Positions 32,816 to 41,207 of a stretch of 64,000 bases of DNA are shown in pieces. Numbering within the stretch: the stretch's first letter is position 1; each line of letters starts with the position of its first letter. Origin of the DNA: Micromonospora alfalfae (GTDB lineage Bacteria; Actinomycetota; Actinomycetes; Mycobacteriales; Micromonosporaceae); assembly GCF_022230925.1 (NCBI RefSeq), contig NZ_JAKKFH010000019.1, positions 62,001 to 126,000 on the forward strand, in the 5' to 3' direction. The notes beneath the pieces were generated by a model. The model had not been told where the DNA came from. It made no database searches and worked only from the letters and a program-made list of their open reading frames with translations. Position numbers and translations under genes: made by a program.

Positions 32816-32830
32816 TACACTCGCAGTGTA
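32816..32830. promoter_or_regulatory. 15-bp inverted repeat before the liv operon
   Basis: TACACT-CGC-AGTGTA, perfect 6-3-6 palindrome 30 bp upstream of the livG start, in an AT-richer patch (GTTTATTTACAC). The length and symmetry suit a TetR- or GntR-type operator, and the TetR at 26272-26907 is a candidate (inference). Confidence 0.6.
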
Positions 32831-32880
32831 CGTTTCTCGGGTTTGGCGTCAAGACCTTCAATGCCCCTTCGCGCACGTGG

Positions 32881-32911
32881 ACGGGGCGGCCGCCAGCGGC
32901 GACCGCCCCGT
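32881..32911 (-). terminator. hairpin after the cutinase-like gene
   Basis: Arms ACGGGGCGG and CCGCCCCGT (32881-32889, 32903-32911) with an inner GCC/GGC pairing, 9 bp beyond the stop of the hydrolase gene. Confidence 0.65.
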
Positions 32912-32919
32912 GACCGCCG

Positions 32920-33819
32920 TCAGGCGCTGGGACAGGTGTTGCGGTACTCCTGGATCTGCGAGCCGCTCGGGCCGGGGCAGAGGAACTGCTCGTAACGGGT
33001 GTCGTCGTCGACGAAGCGCTTCAACCAGGCCACCATCTGCCGCGCGGTCGGCGTGTTCGTGGTCTGCGGGAAGAAGTGGCTCGCCCCGTTCAACTCCAGG
33101 TACGCCTTCTCGGCGGAGGCCGGGATGCTGTTGTAGAACGGCACCGAGTGCGTCGCGACGGGCGCGACGCTGTCGCTCTCCCCACCGACGATCAGGGTGG
33201 GCACCCGCAGCTCGGACCAGCTCTTGTCGGTGTTCCACGGTGCCAGCGGCACAGCGGCCTGCAACGACGGCCGCGACGATGCCGCCTCCAGGCTGCCCCC
33301 GCCACCCATGGAGTGGCCGGCCACGGCGAGTCGACTGCTGTCGATCCGGGTCCGCACCGAACTGCGCTGGGTGAGGTAGTCCAGGGCGGCGAGCAACTGC
33401 CGGCCCCGGCTGGCCGGCTGGTCCAGTCGGGTGTTGGTCTCGATGCCGATCACCACGAACCCGTGCGAGGCGATGCGCGGTCCGAGCCAGCTGATGCTGG
33501 ACCAGGCGGCTGTGTAACCGGGCGAGATGGCGATGGCGCCGAAGGTGCCCTCGCTGGTGCTGGTCGGGTAGTAGATGACGCCGCCGCCGAAGCCGGTGAC
33601 GCTCAGCGAGGACACGCTCTGCGAGGCCGTCGCGAACGGGCCGCGGCTGGCCTCCAGGATCGCGGTGGTCGGGGCGGGGCCCCGCTCGTACGGGCCGGCG
33701 GCCTGGGCGGCACCGGAGGATCCGGCCAGTACGCCGCTGGCGGCCAGGACGGCGGCCAACGCGAACCGGGTGGCACGGGCTGCGACGGAACGGGGACGGG
33801 TGGTGGTTGGTGAGGACAC
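32920..33819 (-). CDS. secreted cutinase-like polyester hydrolase (PET hydrolase family)
   Basis: Extracellular alpha/beta hydrolase of 299 residues. GTG 33819 has AGGGAG 8 nt upstream; GTG 33828 is an alternative. The signal peptide ends near AAQA, before AGPYERGPAPTTAILEA, the start typical of Thermobifida-type cutinases. Motifs: oxyanion Tyr in SPGYTAAW; nucleophile in AVAGHSMGGGGSLEA; Trp in PLAPWNTDKSW; Asp in GGESDSVAPVATH; His in YLELNGASHFF; WLKRFVDDDTRYEQFLCPG; a C-terminal disulfide pair (FLC...NTC). Enzymes of this family hydrolyse cutin, suberin-like esters and PET. The Asp of the Thermobifida metal site (ELDGATH) is Asn here (ELNGASH), as I recall for the Ideonella enzyme. It is monocistronic. 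Confidence 0.93.
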   Translation of the reverse strand: MSSPTTTRPRSVAARATRFALAAVLAASGVLAGSSGAAQAAGPYERGPAPTTAILEASRGPFATASQSVSSLSVTGFGGGVIYYPTSTSEGTFGAIAISPGYTAAWSSISWLGPRIASHGFVVIGIETNTRLDQPASRGRQLLAALDYLTQRSSVRTRIDSSRLAVAGHSMGGGGSLEAASSRPSLQAAVPLAPWNTDKSWSELRVPTLIVGGESDSVAPVATHSVPFYNSIPASAEKAYLELNGASHFFPQTTNTPTARQMVAWLKRFVDDDTRYEQFLCPGPSGSQIQEYRNTCPSA

Positions 33820-34003
33820 GTCGGGCACTCCCTAAAGTCGAGGGATATCGACGTGTGTCAGTTTTAGCTGCTTGGCCGATCTCGGCATCGGCGAAATCAC
33901 CAGTCCCGGCGCGGGATGCCGAGATGAATGGTGTTTCGACCCTCTGACCTGGGGTAGCAGGGCAGACGCCGGCCCGCACACGCGCCATCGAGAGGTTCAT
34001 TCA

Positions 34004-36265
34004 GTGGATTCCAGCAAGCCCGCCGAGGCGGTCAAGAACGTCGTGAAGACCGCCTCAGGAAAGATCGTCGACGCCCTCACCCCGGATGTCCCCGGTGCGC
34101 CGGGGAGCGCGCCACCGCCGCTCGAGGAGCCGACGACGCCGCACGACCCGCTACCGCCGAAGCCCGAACAGGGGGCACCGCAGACGCGCACGCCAACCGG
34201 CGCGGAGACCGGCGCGCCGACGATCGCCAACGGTCAGCAGGGGGCCTACCTCACGACCGCGAACGGCGCGCGGCTGCGCGACACCGACCACTCGCTCAAG
34301 GCCGGCCCGCGCGGCCCGGTGCTCCTTCAGGATCACCACCTACGCGAAAAGATCATGCACTTCGACCACGAACGCATTCCGGAGCGCGTGGTGCACGCCC
34401 GGGGCGCCGGCGCGCACGGTGTGTTCACCGCGTACGGCACCGCCGAGGCGGTCACCAGGGCCGGGTTCCTCAAGAAGGGGCGCGAGACCGACGTCTTCGT
34501 CAGGTTCTCCACGGTGCTCGGTTCGCGGGGTTCGGCCGACACGGTCCGCGACACCCGTGGCTTCGCCACGAAGTTCTACACCGACGAGGGCACCTTCGAC
34601 CTGGTCGGCAACAACATCCCGGTCTTCTTCATCCAGGACGCGATCAAGTTCCCGGACATCATCCACGCCGGCAAGCCGCACCCCGACCGGGAGATCCCGC
34701 AGGCGCAGAGCGCCCACGACACCTTCTGGGACTTCGTGTCTCTGCACACCGAGGCGCAGCACCACACCATCTGGAACATGTCCGACCGGGGCATTCCGCG
34801 TTCGTACCGGACGATGGAGGGCTTCGGCGTGCACACCTTCCGCCTCGTCAACGAGGCCGGGGAGACGGTGCTGGCAAAGTTCCACTGGAAGCCGAAGCTG
34901 GGCGTGCACTCGCTGACCTGGGAGGAGGCGCAGCTGATCGGCGGCATCGACCCGGACTTCCACCGACGCGACCTCTACGACGCCATCGAGGCCGGCGCGT
35001 ATCCCGAGTGGGAGCTGGGCATCCAGGTCTTCCCGGACACTCCCGAGGAGACCTTCGCCGACATCGACCTGCTGGACCCGACGAAGATCGTGCCGGAGGA
35101 GCTGGCCGAGGTGCAGCCCATCGGGAAGCTGGTGCTCAACCGGACGCCGACGAACTTCTTCGCCGAGACCGAACAGGTCGCCTTCCACCTCGGTCACCTG
35201 CCCCCGGGCATCGACGTCACCAACGACCCGCTGTTGCAGGGCCGGCTCTTCTCGTACCTCGACACCCAGCTCACCCGGCTGGGCGGGCCCAACTTCACGC
35301 AGATCCCGATCAACCGCCCGCACGCCGCGGTGAACGACATGCTGCGTGACGGCTTCCACCAGCACGCCGTGCACGCAGGCGTCGCACCGTACCGACCGAA
35401 CTCGCTCGACGGCGGCAACCCGTTCCCCGCCGGGGACGCCGAGCACGCCTTCGTCGACGTGCCGGTAACCGTGGCGCAGGCACCGAAGGTACGCGCGAAC
35501 CCTGCCTCGTTCGACGACCACTACAGCCAGGTCCGCCTGTTCTGGCTGAGCATGTCGCCGGTCGAGAAGGAACACATCATCAGGGCGTACACCTTCGAGC
35601 TGGGCAAGTGCTACCACCAGGCGATCAAGGAGCGTCAGCTGCAGAGCCTCGCCAACATCGACCCGGTGCTGTGCGAACAGGTCGCCACCGGCCTGGGCCT
35701 GCCCGCGCCCCAGCCGACAGTGCCGCTTCCCGACGTCACGCCCAGCCCGGCGCTGTCGCAGGTCGGTCGGGAGTGGCCGAGTGACGGCCGGATGGTCGGG
35801 ATCGTCGTCGACCCCGACGGCGACCTGGACGGCGTCGACGAGGTCCGCAGGGCCGTGTTCGACGCCGGGATGGTGCCGCTGCTGATCGCCCCGCACGGCG
35901 GCATGGTCGGCGACCTGCCGGTGCAGCGCACCTTCGCCACCGGCCGGTCGGTCGAGTTCGACGCGGTCCTCCTGGCCGGCGCGCCGGCACCCGCACCGGA
36001 TGCCCTGCCCGCCCGCGACGCCAAGGCGGGCACGCCGGCCCCAACCACCGTGGACCCCCGCGTGCTGCTTCTCGTCGAGGAGTGCTGGCGGCACGCCAAG
36101 GCGATCGGCGCCTGGGGCTCCGGCGTCACAGTGCTGGAGCAGGTCGGCGTCGCCGGCACCCCGGGCGTCGTGGCGGCGGGCTCGGGCGCCGAGGCGCTGA
36201 CCGCCGTGCAGCAGTTGATGGCCGCACACCGGGTCTGGGAACGGTTCCCCGCCGCGGTCGCCTGA
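34004..36265 (+). CDS. katE: large-subunit catalase, HPII/KatE type
   Basis: Haem enzyme that disproportionates hydrogen peroxide. Starting at GTG 34004 (GAGAGG upstream) the protein has 753 residues, the same as E. coli HPII; a longer in-frame reading from 33872 is not supported. Order: proline-rich N-terminal arm (to about 75), catalase core with distal His in VVHARGAGAHGVF, Asn in LVGNNIPVFF, proximal haem Tyr in LFSYLDTQLTRL, then a C-terminal class I glutaminase-like/flavodoxin-like domain (GRMVGIVVDPDGDLDG onward) that defines clade 2. Stationary-phase or stress expression is usual; no regulator lies nearby. A hairpin follows. Confidence 0.96.
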   Translation: MDSSKPAEAVKNVVKTASGKIVDALTPDVPGAPGSAPPPLEEPTTPHDPLPPKPEQGAPQTRTPTGAETGAPTIANGQQGAYLTTANGARLRDTDHSLKAGPRGPVLLQDHHLREKIMHFDHERIPERVVHARGAGAHGVFTAYGTAEAVTRAGFLKKGRETDVFVRFSTVLGSRGSADTVRDTRGFATKFYTDEGTFDLVGNNIPVFFIQDAIKFPDIIHAGKPHPDREIPQAQSAHDTFWDFVSLHTEAQHHTIWNMSDRGIPRSYRTMEGFGVHTFRLVNEAGETVLAKFHWKPKLGVHSLTWEEAQLIGGIDPDFHRRDLYDAIEAGAYPEWELGIQVFPDTPEETFADIDLLDPTKIVPEELAEVQPIGKLVLNRTPTNFFAETEQVAFHLGHLPPGIDVTNDPLLQGRLFSYLDTQLTRLGGPNFTQIPINRPHAAVNDMLRDGFHQHAVHAGVAPYRPNSLDGGNPFPAGDAEHAFVDVPVTVAQAPKVRANPASFDDHYSQVRLFWLSMSPVEKEHIIRAYTFELGKCYHQAIKERQLQSLANIDPVLCEQVATGLGLPAPQPTVPLPDVTPSPALSQVGREWPSDGRMVGIVVDPDGDLDGVDEVRRAVFDAGMVPLLIAPHGGMVGDLPVQRTFATGRSVEFDAVLLAGAPAPAPDALPARDAKAGTPAPTTVDPRVLLLVEECWRHAKAIGAWGSGVTVLEQVGVAGTPGVVAAGSGAEALTAVQQLMAAHRVWERFPAAVA

Positions 36266-36279
36266 CCCAGGCACAGACG

Positions 36280-36314
36280 AGGGCCGTCCTCCGCACCACC
36301 GGGAGGACGGCCCT
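36280..36314. terminator. bidirectional terminator between katE and the LLM gene
   Basis: Perfect 13-bp stem AGGGCCGTCCTCC with a 9-base loop, 14 bp after katE and 24 bp from the convergent oxidoreductase gene. Confidence 0.85.
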
Positions 36315-36338
36315 GGTCAGTGTCCTGGCGCTGTGGAA

Positions 36339-37211
36339 TCAGCCGATGTCGGCCAACCGGGGCAGCACCTCGTCGCCGAGCCGCCGGGCGAACTCGACAG
36401 GGTCCCGATCCGGCGTCACCTGCACCTCGCGCACGCCGAGCGCTGCGTACTCGGACACCTCGGCGAGGAACGCGTCGGTGTCGTCCAGCGGCGCCTGGGC
36501 GGCGACCACGGTCTTCTCGATGGTGTCGTAGTCACGGCCCTCGGCGGCGCAGTGCCCGCGCAGCACATCCAGCTTGCGCGCGATGTCGTCGATGCCGCCG
36601 CGGCCGAACAGGTTGCAGGCGTCGGCGTACCGGGCCACCAGCAGCAGGGTCTTCTTCTCGCCGCCACCACCGATCATGATCGGCGGGCGCGGGCGGCTCA
36701 ACGGCTGCGGCGAGTTGATGGTCTCGGCGAGCTGGTAGTGCTGCCCGTTGAACGGGCCGTCGTCGGCACTCCACATCTGAAGGCAGATGCGCAGCGTCTC
36801 CTCCAACCGCTCGAACCGCTCGGCCACCGGGACGACCGGCACGCCCAGCCCGAGCTGCTCCCGCTCGTACCAGGAGGCGCCGATGCCGAGGCGGGCCCGG
36901 CCGCCGGAGAGCACGTCGAGGGTCGTCACGGTCTTGGCGAGCAACCCCGGGTAGCGGTACATCACGCCGGTGACCAGCACGCCCAGCGTCATCCGTTGCG
37001 TCATGGCCGCGACGTAGCCCAGCGTGGTGTACGCCTCCAGCATCGGCTCCTCGGCCGCGAACACCGCGTCCATCTGGAAGAAGTGGTCCATCACCGTGAA
37101 CGACGCGACGCCGGCCTGCTCGGCGACTGTCGCCGTCTGCGCCAGGGTCGGTGCGATCGCGGCCGGGTCGGCCGGAGTCGAGTAGTTCCAGTAGTGCAGC
37201 CCGAGCTTCAT
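36339..37211 (-). CDS. LLM-class F420-dependent oxidoreductase
   Basis: Luciferase-like TIM-barrel redox enzyme of 290 residues, probably using coenzyme F420 as in most actinobacterial members. KLGLHYWNY at the start, FTVMDHFFQMD, the GVMYRYPGLLAKTVTTLD stretch and RARLGIGASWYEREQLGLG are family signatures, with PPIMIGGGGEKKTLLLVARY in the cofactor region. Start ATG follows GGAGGTG. The gene is alone, convergent with katE and divergent from the acyltransferase. The substrate cannot be predicted. Confidence 0.9.
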   Translation of the reverse strand: MKLGLHYWNYSTPADPAAIAPTLAQTATVAEQAGVASFTVMDHFFQMDAVFAAEEPMLEAYTTLGYVAAMTQRMTLGVLVTGVMYRYPGLLAKTVTTLDVLSGGRARLGIGASWYEREQLGLGVPVVPVAERFERLEETLRICLQMWSADDGPFNGQHYQLAETINSPQPLSRPRPPIMIGGGGEKKTLLLVARYADACNLFGRGGIDDIARKLDVLRGHCAAEGRDYDTIEKTVVAAQAPLDDTDAFLAEVSEYAALGVREVQVTPDRDPVEFARRLGDEVLPRLADIG

Positions 37212-37359
37212 GTTGGCACCTCCGCAACGAGCCTAGTGCCGCCCGGCGTCTGCCGGAGGCGGCTCGGAACCGCCTACGAATCAGCTCCGGCGGCGTCCAT
37301 TACCGGACCATGACAATTCGTGGATCACGCGGGGATATCCGGCTGGCAGCTTTCGGTGA

Positions 37360-38523
37360 GTGATCCAACAGCTGTCTCCCACCGAGCCCCGGCCCGTCGA
37401 GCTGAAGCCCGACGCGACGCGCGTCCGGTTCCGCCACCGCCACCGGACCGGACCCACCCCTGCCTCCGCGCCCGCACCCGCCGCCGGGTCACACCGGGCG
37501 CAGTGGGCTGATGCCGCGAAGGGCGTCTGCATCATCCTCGTCGTGCTGTGGCACGTCGTCGTGAAGGACTACCTCCAGATCGACTGGCACGTCGGCGTAC
37601 CGGTGCCGGGCTTCTGGGGAACGCTGGGTGAGCAGTTCCTCCCGCTGCGGATGCCGCTGTTCTTCACCATCTCGGGCGTCTTCGCGGCGAACGCCGCCCA
37701 GCGGCAGTGGCGGGTGGTCGCCCGCAGCCGGATCGCCGGGTTCCTCTACCTGTACGCCGTCTGGCTGCTGATCCACACAGTGGTCCTCGCCGCCGCGCCG
37801 CAACTGCCTACCGACCGGGCCACCTCGGCGCTCGGCCTGCTGGAGCAGCTCACCGTCACGCCGTCCAACCTCTGGTACCTGTACGCCCTGGCGCTCTACT
37901 TCACGATCGCCAAGGTGACCCGCCGGGCGCCCCGGGCGCTGGTCCTGGTCCCCGCCGCCGCGCTGTCCGCCGTGGCCGCCGCCGGCCTGCTCGACACCCC
38001 GGGCAACCGCGCCGGCCTCTACCAGAACCTGGTCTTCTTCCTCGCCGGCCTGTACCTGCGGCCGCAGATCCAGCGGTGGGCCGCCACCGCCAGCCGCCGC
38101 CGGCTGTTGCTGACCTCTGGTGGTTACGTCCTGGCGCTCGCCGCGATGGCGGTGACCGGCGCCCAGCAGTGGTTCGGGGTATGGCCGGCGGTCTCCGTGC
38201 TGGCAGTGATCTTCGGCATAACCGCCGCTGCCCGGCTGTCGCGGTGGTCGGCGCTCAGCGAACCGCTGGCTAGGCTCGGCCGCATCACACTGCCGATCTA
38301 CGTCATCCACATGCCGGTCCTGGCCCTGCTGCACCGGCTGTTGCTCGTACCGCTTTCCGGGCTGGATGGGTCCGCTCAGGGCCTGATAGTGCTCGGTTAT
38401 CCGATTCTGCTGAGCGGGCTGGTGATCGGTCTGAGCCTGGCCGTTCACCGCGGGCTGCTGGCGGTTCGCGCGGGCTGGTTGTTCGCGCTGCCCGGCGCGC
38501 GCCGCGTGGAGGCGGCCGGATGA
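37360..38523 (+). CDS. acyltransferase-3 family membrane protein (VanT N-domain-like)
   Basis: Multi-span membrane protein of 387 residues with a cytoplasmic Pro/Ala-rich N-terminus of about 50 residues, then roughly ten TM helices. WADAAKGVCIILVVLWHVV has the conserved His of the family, followed by FLPLRMPLFFTISGVFAAN. Start is GTG 37360 with a weak ribosome site. Its stop overlaps the racemase ATG by 4 bp. In enterococcal VanT the serine racemase is fused to just such a membrane domain, which aids L-serine supply. Here the two parts are separate but translationally coupled. A generic O-acyltransferase acting on wall polymers is the alternative. Confidence 0.8.
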   Translation: MIQQLSPTEPRPVELKPDATRVRFRHRHRTGPTPASAPAPAAGSHRAQWADAAKGVCIILVVLWHVVVKDYLQIDWHVGVPVPGFWGTLGEQFLPLRMPLFFTISGVFAANAAQRQWRVVARSRIAGFLYLYAVWLLIHTVVLAAAPQLPTDRATSALGLLEQLTVTPSNLWYLYALALYFTIAKVTRRAPRALVLVPAAALSAVAAAGLLDTPGNRAGLYQNLVFFLAGLYLRPQIQRWAATASRRRLLLTSGGYVLALAAMAVTGAQQWFGVWPAVSVLAVIFGITAAARLSRWSALSEPLARLGRITLPIYVIHMPVLALLHRLLLVPLSGLDGSAQGLIVLGYPILLSGLVIGLSLAVHRGLLAVRAGWLFALPGARRVEAAG

Positions 38524-39662
38524 GCGCCCTCGCCGAAGCCCTGATCGACCTGGACGCGATCGCCAGCAACGTGCGGGCAATCGCGTCGGTCACCGGCACC
38601 GGACTGATGGCGGTGGTCAAGGCCGACGGGTTCGGCCACGGTGCGGTGCAGGTGGCCCGGGCCGCGCTGCGCGCCGGCGCCTCCTGGCTGGGGGTGACCT
38701 CGACGGCCGAGGCGCTGACCCTTCGCGAGGCGGGTGTGACAGCGCCCACGTTGAGCTGGCTGCACGGCCCGGATGACGACTTCGGTATGTTGATCAAGAC
38801 TGGCGTCGACGTCGGCGTGTCCACGACGACGCACCTGCACGCCGTCGCCGACGCGGCCCGTCTGCTCGGCGTGCCGGCGATGGTGCAGCTCAAGGCGGAC
38901 ACCGGGTTGTCCCGCAACGGGGCCGCCGGGGACGACTGGCCGGAATTGGTCGGTTGGGCCCGCAAGTACGAACGAGAGGGTGGGATCCGGGTGCGCGGGG
39001 TGTGGTCCCACCTCGCCGACGCCGACCTGCCGGGCGCCCCCGCGCTCACCCGTCAGGTGGCGATCTTCGAGGAGGCGCTGCGGACCGCACGATCTGCTGG
39101 CCTGAGCCCCGACCTCGTCCACCTGGCCAACTCGGCCGCCGCGCTCTCCGCACCGCGGACCCGATTCGACCTCTGCCGGATCGGGATCGCCCTCTACGGC
39201 GTGGACCCGTTCGGCGTGAACGGTCCGGGCGAGTTCGGGCTGAGCCCCGCGATGACAGTGCGGACGAGCGTGGTCAACGTCAAGCGGGTGCCGGCCGGCA
39301 CTGGCGTCTCCTACGGGCCCGAGCACGTGACCGGCGCACCGACCACGCTCGCGCTGCTGCCGCTCGGCTACGCCGACGGGCTCCCCCGGGCCGCGGGTGG
39401 CCACGCCTCGGTGTGGCTCGGCGGCCGGCGGTGCCCGATCGTCGGGCGCATCGCGATGGACCAGTGCGTTGTCGACGCCGGGGACCTTCCCGTGACGATC
39501 GGCGACCCGGTGGTGGTGTTCGGCCCGGCCGAGGGCGACCAGCACCCTCCCACTGTCGTCGAGTGGGCCCGCTGGGCCGACACCAACCCACACGAGATCT
39601 TGACCGGTATCGGGGCCCGGGTGGCCCGCGAGCACCTCCACGGAAGGGCACGGAACTCATGA
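38520..39662 (+). CDS. alanine racemase-fold enzyme, possible serine/alanine racemase
   Basis: PLP enzyme of 380 residues racemising alanine or serine for the peptidoglycan stem. PLP Lys is in VVKADGFGHG (KANAYGHG is usual, so the phosphate-contact Tyr is Phe). The second catalytic base Tyr is in GVSYGPEHVTG; RIAMDQCVVD is conserved. Near the end, NPHEILTGIGARV has His where most alanine racemases have Tyr (xxYEILTxxGxRV, Tyr354 of the Geobacillus enzyme). That position is Asn in VanT serine racemases and controls alanine/serine choice. With the membrane acyltransferase upstream and Ddl downstream (4-bp overlaps both sides) a VanT-like role is plausible. Confidence 0.88.
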   Translation: MSALAEALIDLDAIASNVRAIASVTGTGLMAVVKADGFGHGAVQVARAALRAGASWLGVTSTAEALTLREAGVTAPTLSWLHGPDDDFGMLIKTGVDVGVSTTTHLHAVADAARLLGVPAMVQLKADTGLSRNGAAGDDWPELVGWARKYEREGGIRVRGVWSHLADADLPGAPALTRQVAIFEEALRTARSAGLSPDLVHLANSAAALSAPRTRFDLCRIGIALYGVDPFGVNGPGEFGLSPAMTVRTSVVNVKRVPAGTGVSYGPEHVTGAPTTLALLPLGYADGLPRAAGGHASVWLGGRRCPIVGRIAMDQCVVDAGDLPVTIGDPVVVFGPAEGDQHPPTVVEWARWADTNPHEILTGIGARVAREHLHGRARNS

Positions 39663-40684
39663 CAACCCGACTGGCAGTGCTGTACGGCGGGCAGAGCGGC
39701 GAGCACGAGGTGTCCTGCCGCTCGGCGGCGAGCATCCTCGCCCACCTGGACCGTGAGCGGTACCAGGTCACCGAGGTGCTCATCGACCGCGACGGCCTGT
39801 GGCACGTCGGCGGCCGACCGACGCCCCTGCCCGCGGCGTTGCGCGTCCTGCGTGCCCAGGACGTGGTGTTCCCGGCCCTGCACGGCCCGTACGGCGAGGA
39901 CGGCACGGTGTCGTCGCTGCTGGAGTGGCTCGGTGTGCCGTACGTCGGCAACGGCGTCTTCGCCAGCGCCGCCGGCATGGACAAGGGGGTCACCAAGCGG
40001 CTCCTCGCGGCCGAGGGCCTGCGGGTCAGCCCGGGGGTGACACTGCGTCCCGGCGAGGAGTTGTCCCCCGAGGACCAGCGTCGGCTGGAGCTGCCGGTCT
40101 TTGTCAAGCCGGCCCGGGCCGGGTCGAGCCTGGGCGTCGTCAGGGTGGACGACTGGGCGGGAGTTCCCGCCGCGCTGGAGCAGGCCCGCCAGGTCGACCC
40201 GAAGGTGCTCGTCGAGCAGGGAGCGCGGGGGCGCGAGATCGACGTGGCTGTGCTCCAGCACCCGGACGGCCGGGTGCAGGCCGGCCCGCCGCTGGAGATC
40301 CGGGTGACCGGTGCCGGCTTCTTCGACTACGACGCGAAGTACGACGGCGGGGCGATCTTCCAGATTCCCGCCCCGCTCGACGCGGCGACCACCGAGGTGC
40401 TTCAGGACCGTGCGATCCGCGCCTTCCAGGCCCTCGACTGCCGTGGGCTGCTGCGGGTCGACTTCTTCCTGCCCACCGAGGGATCGACCGAGCCCATAGT
40501 GAACGAGGTCAACACGTTCCCCGGCTTCACCGCCGCGTCCCAGTTCCCGCAGATCTGGCAGCAGGCCGGCATCGACTTCGCCGCCTTGATCGACATCCTG
40601 ATCGCCGGCGCGCTGGCCGATCAGGACCACGGCAACCACAGCGGGTTGCCCCGGCCGGAACGCGCTGTCGACCACCTGGTGTGA
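39659..40684 (+). CDS. D-Ala-D-Ala ligase family (ATP-grasp)
   Basis: Cytoplasmic ligase of 341 residues making the D-Ala-D-X dipeptide of peptidoglycan precursors. AVLYGGQSGEHEVSCRSA and FPALHGPYGEDGTVSSLLEW are Ddl signatures 1; VKPARAGSSLGVVRV is the ATP-binding loop; the omega-loop is GFFDYDAKYDGGAIFQIP; metal ligands lie in LLRVDFF and VNEVNTFPGFT. The DAKY omega-loop is nearer to D-Ala-D-Ala ligases than to VanA/B D-lactate ligases; D-serine use cannot be excluded. ATG overlaps the racemase stop by 4 bp. Being linked to a racemase with altered specificity, it may be a second, non-housekeeping Ddl. Confidence 0.92.
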   Translation: MTTRLAVLYGGQSGEHEVSCRSAASILAHLDRERYQVTEVLIDRDGLWHVGGRPTPLPAALRVLRAQDVVFPALHGPYGEDGTVSSLLEWLGVPYVGNGVFASAAGMDKGVTKRLLAAEGLRVSPGVTLRPGEELSPEDQRRLELPVFVKPARAGSSLGVVRVDDWAGVPAALEQARQVDPKVLVEQGARGREIDVAVLQHPDGRVQAGPPLEIRVTGAGFFDYDAKYDGGAIFQIPAPLDAATTEVLQDRAIRAFQALDCRGLLRVDFFLPTEGSTEPIVNEVNTFPGFTAASQFPQIWQQAGIDFAALIDILIAGALADQDHGNHSGLPRPERAVDHLV

Positions 40685-40703
40685 GTCGGCGCTCGGTGCC
40701 CGG

Positions 40704-41207
40704 TCACCTGATCGGGCACGCCCGGGGCCCTCGGGCGCCGTCCGACCCGACGATGGTGACAGTGGTGGCGGTGTTCGCCGCGCTGACCTGCGCCGCGGCA
40801 GCGACGCTCGTGCAGATGATCTGGTCGACCGCGCGCGCTGACAACGCCTGCGCCGCGATGTTCGCCCGCACCGTGAGGTCACCGGACCGACCGGCTCCGG
40901 CCGTCACGGTGACCGGGTCGAGGCCAGCCGGAACGTCGCTGGTGAAACCCTGGGCGCGTTCGTTCTCCTGCGGACCGGCCGCGAGCAGCGAGAGCGCGGC
41001 GGTGGGCGACGGGTCCGCGTTGACCGGGCGGAGGACCAGCACCAGTTCGCCCTGCGCGAGCAGGTAGAGCCACGTGCCCTGGGCGGGGCCGCTGATCGGG
41101 GGGCGACCGGTGATGACCCCGCTGGGTCGTACCCCACAGCCCGCCGCGACCAGCGTCAGCAGCAGGCCGCTGGCGAGCAGCGCGCGGCCCGTCCGTCGGC
41201 CGGTCAC
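40704..41207 (-). CDS. small lipoprotein of the two-component operon
   Basis: Secreted lipoprotein of 167 residues. Signal ALLASGLLLTLVAAGC has a clear lipobox (VAAGC). The mature part, GVRPSGVITGRPPISGPAQG and TWLYLLAQGELVLVLRPV onward, resembles proteins with a GerMN-like fold, though this is tentative. GTG 41207 overlaps the histidine-kinase stop by 4 bp, so it is co-translated with the kinase. Lipoproteins in this position often tune the partner sensor, as CseA does for CseC in Streptomyces. It converges with the ligase gene, 19 bp apart. Confidence 0.75.
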   Translation of the reverse strand: MTGRRTGRALLASGLLLTLVAAGCGVRPSGVITGRPPISGPAQGTWLYLLAQGELVLVLRPVNADPSPTAALSLLAAGPQENERAQGFTSDVPAGLDPVTVTAGAGRSGDLTVRANIAAQALSARAVDQIICTSVAAAAQVSAANTATTVTIVGSDGARGPRACPIR

